In this document: in pieces, positions 37,411 to 46,846 of the stretch
Numbering within the stretch: position 1 is the stretch's first letter
How the letters are laid out: each line of letters starts with the position of its first letter
Assembly (NCBI GenBank): GCA_025558095.1
Contig: JAIVFI010000024.1
Location: forward strand, 372,001-436,000
Source of the DNA: Hyaloraphidium curvatum
Lineage: Eukaryota > Monoblepharomycota > Hyaloraphidiomycetes > Hyaloraphidiales > Hyaloraphidiaceae
DNA length: 64,000 bases
Direction of reading: 5' to 3'
Position numbers and translations under genes: made by a program
The notes under the pieces: model-generated
What the model saw: only the letters and a program-made list of their open reading frames with translations
Told to the model about the DNA's origin: nothing
The model's database searches: none

Positions 37411-38357
37411 CGCGCTCTCGCGAGCTCTCTGGTCCAGGTGAACGCCGTTATGATCCGAGGTGTGTCGTGCCAAGGGGGGTTCGGCTGGAAGGCAAGGCAA
37501 TGGTGAGGCTGGACGGTGCACGGGTTGGTAAAGACGGGGACGCCGACGCTCCGGTAAAGCAATTTAGACATGTGGCCGAGAATCAAAGATCGTAGACGTG
37601 TTGCGGAACACCCTTTGCGGCAGTCGCAGCGCCAAGGACGGCGGGCCGATGGCTGGTAATGCTCTCGACAGTCCGTGAAAGATGACATTGCTGACGCCAG
37701 GGCCGTAGCGAATTAGTCGTTGCGCAACGTGCGGCGGGGTTCCGCCTCCTGGAACCATCGCCCGAGCCCTTCGGGTATGCAGCGATGCGGGGCCGGCCGT
37801 GGAGCCGGGTCGGCGGCGCCGCGGCGGTCTGGATGGATTCATCTTCTGCTCCTCGCTTCGGTATCGGGAAACGCAGGACAAGGAGCCACAGTGGACTGGA
37901 GTTGGAAAGGACTGGAGTTGGAAAGATCCGCAGGGGTCGACCTGTCCGGAACGAGCCGGAGGCTTGTGGAGGGCCCAGCAGAGGTACTACCGTGTCTGAC
38001 CTTGACGAGGGACCCCTGATGATTCTGAGCGCCGCAGAGTCGAGGCAACAATTGCAACGCACGGCGTTCTCCTTGTTGCAACGCACGGAGTTCTCCTTGC
38101 CTTTCGCCGCTCGAAGCTTCGAACGTGACGTGCGCACACATCCTGTTCAGCAACACCTTCATTAAGCACACTTGACGCAGCTTGACCTCATGTAATCAGG
38201 ACATCGTTTTGGATTGCAATTGAATGCCGCATATGCATGCATTGCTTCTTGATGGGAATCAGACCGTTTTTGAATTCGTGAAACCAGCTCCCCAATTCCG
38301 CCTCGCTTCCCCATGCGTGCACGAAGCTGCATTGGGCTCATCGCACCACTATTCGCC
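37411..38357. other. intergenic region downstream of H2A
   Basis: About 950 bp with no supportable gene. It contains a 24-nt tandem repeat (TTGCAACGCACGGMGTTCTC then CTTG, two copies) at about 38052-38099. Its ORFs show no conserved domain. Confidence 0.5.
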
Positions 38358-38503
38358 TACGGTGCCCGCTTTTCGCGCGGCCGAGTTCGCCCAGGCCGTT
38401 GGGCGCGCCGGCCCCCCGCGACCGCGCGCACTATATAGCCCAGCGCCCGCCCCTCCAGCGCCAACCGCCGCAGCACCGAACTTCCGTGCAGCAGCAAACG
38501 ACA
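38358..38503 (+). repeat. orphan copy of the H2A promoter
   Basis: About 146 bp match 36343-36489 of the H2A promoter with few changes: CGGTGCCCGCTTTTCGCGCG, the GC-rich block, the TATATA box (about 38432) and GCAGCACCGAAC. Homology stops a few bases before where the H2A ATG would be, and no histone coding sequence follows. Confidence 0.88.
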
Positions 38504-38815
38504 AATGAACATCACAGCTACCGGATGCATTGGGCTGGCAATTAATGTTAATCTCGCTGCTCTGGAATAGGACTATAGGACTGTTTGTGAGGCGTCGAGC
38601 GCAGCGATCTCGAAGCTGTATTCGACCAAACGTCCGCCGGCGGCATGCTACATTGCGAAAGGTGGGTATCTGCCCTCCCGCCGAGAGGCGGGTGCGTGCT
38701 CGTGCGTGGATGGCGCTGTACAGTGCGTGTCCGGCACCCGGTGCCGCCCGGCCCGCCGGTCCGTCTAGAAGATCCGCCCCGGTCAGGGGGTCCAAAACGG
38801 CGCGCCGCCCGGCGG

Positions 38816-40172
38816 CTACGCCCTCAGCGAGGTCCAGAACGGCTTCCTGACCGCGTGCTGCCTCGCCTCCCTCACCTCCCCCGGCGATCCGCCCAGCTCG
38901 ATGAGCTCGATCGCGTCCATGGCGTTCTGCACGGCCCCGCGCACGGCGCCCGCGGCCGACCGCGCGCCGACGCTGGACCGCAGTTCCGCGTCCCCGATCT
39001 CCAGGTCCAGCGACGCCAGCGTCGCGTGCGAGTGCAGGGCGTGCCCGTTGGCGGGGTGGCCGGGGAGAGGCGGGAGCGCCTTGCCCCCCGCCGCGGCCGC
39101 GCGGGCATTGTGCCGGATCGCCGAATCGGCCTCGCGCAGGGCGGCCTCGAGGTCGCCTTCGGTGTCGGCTTCGAAGGATTCCGAGTCGGGCACCCGGTCC
39201 GCGAGCCCGGTGCGGGAGGGTATCCGCCGCGGGACGGTGCCGACGGGGGAGCCTACGAGGGTCTCGGTGGAGGAGAGGGTGCCGCTCGAGGAGATGGAGG
39301 GGATGCGCGAGCGGGGCGGGGCGATGGGTCCGAAGCCGTTGACCTTGGCCGGGTTGACCATGGTCTTGTACGGGCCGCCGGCGCCGGAAAGTACCTCCTT
39401 GGGGTGGTAGTAGCGCGCGCAGATGGCCAGCAGGGCGTCGAACGGTATCGCGAGCTCAAATTCCTGCGAAAGCCGAGCATGACGAGACGAGCGAAGAAAT
39501 GCGAGGAGAATGGCCAGGTCAGTTGGACGAACGCCTCGCACCGACCACGAGCCTTCCACCCACCAGCAGGTAAAGCAGCTGCCTCTCCATCAGGTTGACT
39601 TCCTGCAGCGAAAAGCTGGTCAACCTGCTCCACTGCTTGTTCCTGAGCGGCGTGTCGTTGCAGTACTTGTTGGCGCACACCAGGCTGGACAGGAAGATGC
39701 GGTGCGCGGTGCAGTACATGCCCTTGGCCGTCTGCGGGAGCTTGGACCGCAGCCGCTCGATGTAGGTGATGCAAGCAAACACGCTGCCTGCCGAGACGCG
39801 GGAGCGCTCGCACATCTGGCGGACGAACTGGGGTGGGCTTCTCAGCGCCTCCCCGGGAGGCGGAAGGCGGGCGCAAGAACCTTTGTGAGCGACGGCAGGG
39901 AGGCGTTTGCCGGTGCCGGTGCGCAGGGTATCACGGAGACGAGGATGGAGACCATGATGTCTGGGGCGGGGGAGGGTGCGAAGTGGTGAGAAGGGGTGCT
40001 GACAGGGCGGTCCGGCCGCGGCGCCCCGCGGACCCGGCGTGGCGCGCGGACCACTCCGAGCACCGGAGCGGACCAGTATGGAAGCCAGGTACTCACCAAC
40101 TATCTCCTCCGTCACGGGCATGCGGCAAAGCCGCTCCAGGAACACGCCCCGGCGTGCGCCGTCGTCGAGCAT
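38816..40172 (-). CDS. Pcl1/Pcl2-type cyclin (Pho85 cyclin family)
   Basis: This is a regulatory subunit for a Pho85-like cyclin-dependent kinase, acting in G1 and polarity in yeasts. Exons 40172-40097, 39960-39881, 39827-39564 and 39463-38816 give 355 residues. The cyclin box runs from about residue 20 to 150: FLERLCRMPVTEEIVDIMVS, TKFVRQMCERSRVS, FACITYIERLRSKLPQTAKG, CTAHRIFLSSLVCANKYCND, NKQWSRLTSFSLQEVNLMER and QLLYLLEFELAI. This close match to the Pcl1/2 box decides the call. The C-terminal half is Ser/Thr/Pro-rich with clusters of acidic residues, as in unstable cyclins. The start is the ATG directly before the conserved helix; the frame is open further upstream. Confidence 0.88.
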
Positions 40173-41778
40173 CGTCGCGGCGGCGGCGGGCCGCGGGGCA
40201 CCCGCGCGCCCAAAGAGGCGGAACAACGCGGTCACTGCGCGTGCGGCGGGGCGCGGGGCCGCGTGGGCTTCGCGCGGCAGCGGTGCGAAGGGCGCGTGGG
40301 AGCGGGGCCGCTCGCGACGCGCGCGGGGCGGAGGGGAGCGCGGCGCCGCGCGGGACTGCGGGCGGTGTGCGACGGTGATGTGGAGGCACGGGCTCGCGTC
40401 GAGTGGTGGGCGAGGTGTTCGGCTGTGGGAGTCGCGTCGAGTGGTCGCGGATGATTCCAAAGCCGCCAGCCGCACACCGTCATCGCAGGGTCAGAAAGCC
40501 CGCCCAGCAAGTGCACAACTGGGCTTCACCCACCACTAGAATATGGCTGGATGGGTAGCAGACCTCAACAGAGGATTTTTGGCGGCGTTGGTGCCTTGTT
40601 GGGGCGTCCTGTTAGGCGGGGGAGGCGTCGGGTTACCGCATGCACGCCGGGGCGGACAGGTGCACCACAGCGGAAAGAAAATCGGCTGCCGCTTTCTGCC
40701 TGCAGACGCAGGCCACCGCATGCCGCGGGAGCCGTTTCCGATCCATCTGTCCTTTCTGGCCTGCCCCGCCCCGCGGTCGGCCGCCCGGCCGAGTTTGACA
40801 GTCCGCCTTCCCGTACCCAATAGCCGCGTTCCGCCCCTCCAAACATGTTCGAAAGGCGCATCGTGGCCGATCCTCGCGCGCAGTCGGGCGCACACGCCAC
40901 TTTCGGAGGCACCCACCTCGGTCTGCACGCGCCGTGCCCGAGTGTTTGCCGCACCCGGCGGCACCTCCCTGCGGCACCCTTCCCTCCTCCTCTGCCTTCC
41001 TCCGGCTTTTCCAACTCCCTACGCTACCGGCGGATCCCTCTGCAGCCCTCCTCCGGGGCGATGCGCGGGCCGGCACGGGGACGCTCGCCACCTGGTTGGG
41101 AAAACAATGCTCTCCCCGTCCTCCCAGCCTTCTCCGGCACCCGCGGAGCGAACCGCGGTGTTAACGCGCCCCTGCACCTCCCAACCGCGGGTGTGCGCGC
41201 CGGCGATGGCCTGCCTGCGGCCGCCGAACGGGCGCACGCGACCCCGCCGTGCGGCGGTCCTCCGGGCCGGGCGCCGCGCGGCGTAGGACCGGGCAGCGGC
41301 GCGAGGTCGCCGCGTCGGAGCCGCGCTGCGATGGCCTGGAGGAGGCCCAGGGGGCCTGGCGCCGGAGGGAGCTGGTGATTCGGGGCGCTAAACAGGAGCG
41401 GGCGGTGCAGGTAAGCGCAAACAAACATTGATGGGCCGCACGCGGCGGCGGGCCATTCGGGGATGACGGTGGCAAACATGCATCGCGCAGCTGGATGGCC
41501 CGGATGCGAGGATGGGTCTGATGCTGGTTGATATAGTTACTTGCCGGCGAGACGAGGTGGGGGACGTGGGACGGCCATCGGGGGGGTGGAGACAGGCGAT
41601 CGGGCGCCTCCAAGAGATCCGACCCCAGGTTCGCACATGCAGGTGCTGGATTGGCAGTCTGATTTGATTTTTGGGTGCTTCTGCAGCGTTCGAGGATGCG
41701 TCCACGGGTGCGGGATGCGGTGATGCGGGGGGGCGTGAGCAGTCCCGGCCGGTTCCCGCCTCCCTCCCGAACCACGGA
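40173..41778. promoter_or_regulatory. long divergent intergenic region between the cyclin and the WC-2-like gene
   Basis: About 1.6 kb of GC-rich sequence, the longest gene-free stretch here after the histone region. ORFs on both strands lack conserved domains and look like GC-rich chance frames. Both promoters should be here. I see no repeat or RNA gene. Confidence 0.45.
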
Positions 41779-44092
41779 ATGGAGCCGGAGGACCCGTTCT
41801 ACTTCCCGTTCGCGGGCGCGTCGTCGTTCCGCGGCGACGAGAGCGCCGACGGCGGGCCGCCGCTGGGCGACTTCGGGTCCGAGTTCGGCGCGCAGCCGAC
41901 GCCTGCGACGCCGTCGATGGGCGCGTCGGGCATGCTGGGCATGCTGCCGGGCGCGCCGCCCGACGGCTCGATGTTCCCGGCGATGAGCGCGCTGGGCGGG
42001 CCGCTGGGCGGGCTGGGCGGCCCGCTGGGGCCGGCGGTGGGCGTCGCGCCGGGCGGGTCGGGGCAGCCTCCCGCGGGGCAGCTCGGCCCCGGCGGCCCCA
42101 AGGTGTACGGCGCCTCCCTCCAAGGCGCGCTGTCGGGCCTGGCGCGCAGGCCGCCGCAGCCCCCGCCGCCCCCGCAGTTCCCCGGCTTCCCGCCGCAGTC
42201 GTTCTCCCAGCAGCAGCAGATGGCCATCCCGCCGCACATGCTGGCGCGCCCCCCGCCGGAGCCGCAGCAGGCTCCGAACCAGCAGGCAGCAAACCAGCAC
42301 GCCGTCGAGCGGCTCATGAAGCAGCAGATGTCGCAGCAGCAGATGGCCCACTCGGGCATGTCGCGCTCGGACGCTGCCGCAAACGCCGCTGCCGCCATGG
42401 CGGCCACAATGGGCTTCGACGCGTCGGCATACGGCATGCAGCCGGCCATGCAGCCCGGGCTGCAGCACCCCATGCAGTCGGCGGACCTGGGCTACTCGCC
42501 GCAGGCCTCGTCCATGGGCGGCGACTTCGACCACATGCCCACGCTGGACTCGCCCATGCAGACGCCGCTGCAGCCGCCCATGCAGGGCATGGACTACTAC
42601 GGCAGGCCGTCGCCCGCGCTCGCCCCCCTGCCCGGCCCGCAGGGCGGCGGCGGCAAGCCCAGCTGGCAGCAGCCGCCGGCGCCCAACCGCGGCAAGGGCC
42701 CCGACCCCGCCAACGCGCCCGCCGTCGCGAAGCCCGGCCAGCGGACGCGCCAGGCCTCGGGCTCGGGCTCGGGCACCAAGATGTCGGTCATGGGCCCCGT
42801 GCCCGCGGCGCAGCAGCAGCAGCCGGGCCCCGGCGCAGCGGGCAAGAAGCCCAAGCCGGGGGCGCCGCCCGCGTCGGGCAAGGACCGGCCCGGCCCGTCG
42901 GTCGTGCTGCAGCCGTCCTCGCACAAGGCCGCCACGACCCCCGAGGGCATCCCCGCCGGCGCCGCCGCCGGGCCCGTGACCATCTCGCGCCACATCAACT
43001 CGGTCATCAACCACTTCACCTCCTCCAAGGAAGGCTACCGCCGCCTGCTGCAGGAGCTCGACGATCTGCTTTTCGTCCTCACCCCCGAGGGCGCCATCAT
43101 CTACGCCTCCCCCTCCGCGAAACGGACGCTCGGCTACGGCCCCGAGGAGCTCACGGGCCGGCCCATCCTGGACTTTTGCCACCCCGACGACGCGGCGCTG
43201 GTGGGCGAGGAGCTCGAGGCGTCGGTGCGGCGGGCGGCCGACACGGCCTACCACGCCCGCTTCGCGAAGAAGGGAGGCGAGTACGTCCTGATGGAGGTCC
43301 GCGGCAAGCCGTACGGCAAGGAGCAGCTCCGCATCCTCGGGCAGAAGGAGTCGCGCACGGGCTCGTCCTCCAACGGCGGCCAGGACGACCTCGCGGAGCC
43401 TGCCGACGGGCCGGGCGAGGTGCGCTTCGTGGTCAACACGGCGCGCGAGTACCGCTCCAAGGCGTCGCTGGCCGTCGACGGGATCCTGGAGCTCTCGGTG
43501 GAGAACCTGAAGCTGCGGAGGCAGCTCGAGCGCGCGCTGAGGGACAAGGGCGTGGACCCGGCGTCGCACCCGCTGCTCAAGGAGGCAGAGAACGAGCTGC
43601 CGCCGAGCATGCTCCCCTCGGAGCTGTTCGAGTCGGCGGGGCTGGACATGCGGGACCGGTCGTTCGCCGCCGCGGCGGACGCCGGGTTCGGGTCGGGGAT
43701 GGAGGGGGGCAACGGCACGGGCGGGGAGGACAAGGAAGGCGGGGAAAAGAAGAAGGCCAAGGTGGGTTCGCGCTGTCCGATGAACTTGCAGTGCGAAGCT
43801 GACTCCGCGAGCAGAAGGGCGGGGCCGAGGAGATCTTTTGCAGGCAGTGCGGGACGACGTCGTCGCCCGAGTGGCGGCGGGGCCCAGACGGCCCAAAGAC
43901 GTGGGTTGCGCGCCGCGTGCGATATCGTTGCCCGAGACTTATTGCCTCCCATCCAGCCTGTGCAACGCCTGCGGCCTCGCCTTTGCGAAAAAGACCAAGA
44001 AGGCCACCAAGAAGGCCGAGGCGGCGATGGCCGACAGCCCGCCGCCGCCCAAGCCGCCCAAGAGCGGGACAAAGTCTTCGAAACCGGCCTGA
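41779..44092 (+). CDS. white collar-2-like PAS/GATA transcription factor
   Basis: WC-2 partners the blue-light receptor WC-1 and binds GATC-like promoter elements. Exons 41779-43761, 43815-43900 and 43957-44092 give 734 residues. The first 400 residues are low-complexity (Gly, Pro, Met, Gln-rich, with QQQQ runs), typical of activation regions. A PAS domain follows at about 415-520 (RLLQELDDLLFVLTPEGAII, GYGPEELTGRPILDFCHPDD). It lacks the LOV cysteine motif, so it is WC-2 rather than WC-1. The GATA finger near 670-695 is restored by splicing: FCRQCGTTSSPEWRRGPDGP then KTLCNACGLAFAKK (C-x2-C-x17-18-C-x2-C). The tail is Lys/Pro-rich. No WC-1 gene is in the window. Confidence 0.9.
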
Positions 44093-44365
44093 AAGGTGGT
44101 CGGGGTCGCGCTCGTGCATGGTGCTGTCTGGTCGCTTTTTGTTCTGATGGCTTCTTGTGGACGTGGACTGAATTGATTGCTTCTAATGGCTCGATCGCGC
44201 GGCTCGCTCATCCTCCTCTCCTGTCCGATGTCTCGTAGTCGTATCTGTCGTATCGATCATCCGAGGAACGATCGGGCGAGGAGACGAGGGAAGATCGATC
44301 CGGTGCAGCGGCGTGGACGATGGTCCCGCTGCTTGACCGATCGAACCCCCGACACAGTTACAGAG

Positions 44366-45748
44366 ATGCCCACGGAATCGGCCTCCGCGCCGACCGCCGC
44401 CCATCAGGCAAAGCGGCATTTCTCAAAACCAGTAGCATCGGACACGGACCTCGCGGCGTGCGGCTTGCGCTGGCACCGCGTGACGCCAAGCGCGCCGGCT
44501 ATCCCGCCGACGGCCGTGCAGGGCGGCTGGACGTGGGCATCCGTCTTCCACCACGGGAAGACGCCGCTTTTTGTCGGGCGTTTCGACCTCGGGGATGGAC
44601 GGGCCGTGCCCGGGAAAGTGGGCGGCAACGAGTTCCATTATTCCACGGGCGAAGGAGGGAAGGAGCTCAAGGCAACGACGGGCTTCGAGGTGCTGGTGTT
44701 TGAGCCCGACAAGGCACCGCCGGGTGTGAAGCTCGATTGGGTGCCCCATTCGGGCGTGCTGAAGGATACGGCTTCGACTGTGTCCGGGGGCTGCCGGGAC
44801 TTGGAGGGGCGCGCTCTGTTCATTGCGAGGCGGGATCATCGGAACGGAGTGCACGTTGGTTTCGTCGCGGACGGGTCGGACAAGTGCTTTGTGTCGTGGG
44901 GCGGTGGGGAGGTCACGTCGTCATTCTACGACGTGCTGGTCGTTTGCAACGAGGAACCCGTTGGGGCCGCCAGGGAGAGCACTCCTCCGCCGCTGGCCAG
45001 CGCGACTATCGAGCCGATGAGCCGCGTACCTTCGGCCTCATCGGCGCATTCCTCCCGGACGGGCGATTCGGCGGCAAAGTTCGCACTTGTTGCCCCCATC
45101 TTCGGGGAAGCGGCTCCGGCGTCGCCGTCTCGCAGCATTGCTGCGGTCGGCTCCGAGCAGGAAGAAGAAGCAGCACCAACGGATGTCGCGGATGTTGAAG
45201 CTGCTGATGCTTCCGCAGACCTCCTGAAAGACATCGTTGGATTGGAACAGGACCTGCTGGAGCAGTCAGATCTCGGGGACAAGGCCGCCGAGGGAGCGGA
45301 TCACGTTGCACATGCCTTGGCGGCAGCGATCGACGTGGATCGGCTGCCTTCGCCAGCAACGGAGCATGCCCCGCCTCTACCACCGCCGAAGGAGACCGCT
45401 GCCGGGACGACGGTGGAGGCGCTGTTCCCCGCCACCTCCAAGCATCCTCAGCATGATTTGGACTCGGCTTCTGGAGGTTCTGGGACTAGGACGGACCCTT
45501 CGAAGCTGTACCACGACCCCAAGGTCGCCGACGCGGTGCGTGCGGCCCGGGAAAGGGCCGTAAGTGGGGCGCTGGCGGACAAGAGCGTTTTTGCCAAGAC
45601 CGGCCAGGCGCTGAGCGAACGCGGAGACCGTTTGCAGGAGCTTTCCCTGAAAACGGAGGCGATGCAAGAAAGCAGCAAGGGTTTCCTTGACGCAATCAAA
45701 GAATACAATAAGCGAGAGGAAGAAAAGGCGAAACGCTTCTTCTTCTGA
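44366..45748 (+). CDS. DM9-domain protein with a C-terminal R-SNARE motif
   Basis: This is a single exon of 460 residues; the frame is open upstream, and the ATG at 44366 is the first that precedes the domain closely. Residues about 50-200 resemble a DM9/DUF3421 pair: GWTWASVFHHGKTPLFVGRF, RAVPGKVGGNEFHYSTGEGG, FIARRDHRNGVHVGFVADG, CFVSWGGGEV. Residues about 205-390 are acidic, Ala/Ser-rich and probably disordered. The last 60 residues fit an R-SNARE: ALSERGDRLQELSLKTEAMQ with Arg419 as the zero layer and Leu, Leu, Thr, Met, Ser, Phe at the following heptad positions, as in VAMP/tomosyn. There is no transmembrane segment; it ends KRFFF. Function is probably in membrane fusion control, by inference only. 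Confidence 0.7.
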   Translation: MPTESASAPTAAHQAKRHFSKPVASDTDLAACGLRWHRVTPSAPAIPPTAVQGGWTWASVFHHGKTPLFVGRFDLGDGRAVPGKVGGNEFHYSTGEGGKELKATTGFEVLVFEPDKAPPGVKLDWVPHSGVLKDTASTVSGGCRDLEGRALFIARRDHRNGVHVGFVADGSDKCFVSWGGGEVTSSFYDVLVVCNEEPVGAARESTPPPLASATIEPMSRVPSASSAHSSRTGDSAAKFALVAPIFGEAAPASPSRSIAAVGSEQEEEAAPTDVADVEAADASADLLKDIVGLEQDLLEQSDLGDKAAEGADHVAHALAAAIDVDRLPSPATEHAPPLPPPKETAAGTTVEALFPATSKHPQHDLDSASGGSGTRTDPSKLYHDPKVADAVRAARERAVSGALADKSVFAKTGQALSERGDRLQELSLKTEAMQESSKGFLDAIKEYNKREEEKAKRFFF

Positions 45749-45894
45749 TCGCATCGGCTGCTGATTTGTGCTTTTGAGTGAGATGGGCGACATTTGTGGC
45801 CCGTGCGCGCACGCTGCGGCAAAGATCGGAGCGCTGATCCGCTTCGGGCCGAAACCTCCCCGACAACGCTCTTGCGCCCCTAGAAACCGACATC

Positions 45895-46558
45895 ATGTCG
45901 ACTGCCGTTGTCTTGCCTCCTCCGCCCGCCGTCGGCCAGCACCCGCCCGCCGCGCCGCTCGCCTCGGAGCAGCTGCAGGCTCTGAAGGCCGAGCTCACGG
46001 CCGGCGGCAACCGCACGCGGATCCAGGTCTCGGACGGCCGCGTCTTCTTCGGCCACTTCATGTGCGTCGACCGCGACCGCAACGTTGTTCTCGGAGGCTC
46101 GGAGGAGTACCGCGGAGGTGCGTATCGCGGCGTGTGGATGCTGCGGGTGGCATCGGCCGAACTGCGGACGGGCCAGGCGGAGTTCCCCGAGGGTGAACGC
46201 CGTCTGACCCGATGGAAGTGCTTTAATACTTCTATTATGCTACTGTCCGGGGATTTCGCGGGCCGATGGCTGCAGGGCCGTTGCCTATGGAGGTTTTCTT
46301 CCCCGTCTCCCACTTGCTGATCTTTCACCTCCCCTCGCCCCATCCCCGGCCTGAAAACCATCCTCGCCTCCATGATGCAACTTTTTTGCCATGCTTGGAC
46401 AACAGACCAGAGGAGATTCGTTGGGCTGGTCATGGTGGGGCTATCATCGCTTTGCGGTGAATGAACTGGTTCCTGACTCGTTACCCTCGCGTCAGATTCC
46501 CGGAAAGCACATCATGAGCGTAGCAGTGCCAGCGGAGGACACTGCTTTGGGCATTTGA
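45895..46558 (+). CDS. NAA38: LSM-domain subunit of NatC acetyltransferase (Naa38/LSMD1)
   Basis: Naa38 is the small LSM-fold subunit of the NatC N-terminal acetyltransferase. Exons 45895-46117, 46177-46192 (16 nt), 46413-46434 (22 nt) and 46496-46558 close at 107 residues. Joined sequence gives the Sm fold: TRIQVSDGRVFFGHFMCVDR, DRNVVLGGSEEYRGG, then RFVGLVMIPGKHIMSVAV. GLVMIPGKHI is the characteristic Sm2-like end of this family. Two very small internal exons make the model unusual; frame closure and the restored motif support it, though the acceptor at 46412 (AGAG) is weak. Confidence 0.8.
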
Positions 46559-46846
46559 GGCTCTCTCTGGACTCTCGGCAATCTCTCTCTACCCAACCTC
46601 CCCTATCTTGGAACCGCGCACCCCCTGGCTCTGCTCTGCATGTACATAGAAAGATTGGAAATGCCATCGATCTGCTCATGCACTTTCTTTTCTCCCTGCC
46701 CTTACAGAAGAAGGAAAACGACCCGCGCCAGCCAGATTTTGGCTTTTCGAGGCGGTGGGTCCGGTGGCGCAAAACAGCGCATCACGGCCAGGACGACAGC
46801 GGAACCGTCCGAGCCGGAGCCGCCAATAGATTCGGGAGCTGCAAAG

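Noticed and set aside
37583-38165. Possible gene between H2A and the orphan promoter copy
   Set aside because: Short frames on both strands have no motif, and splicing did not produce a conserved product.
41161-43896. 911-codon open frame antisense to the white-collar-2-like gene
   Set aside because: Very Arg/Gly/Ala-rich with no domain; it mirrors the GC-rich third positions of the real gene on the plus strand.
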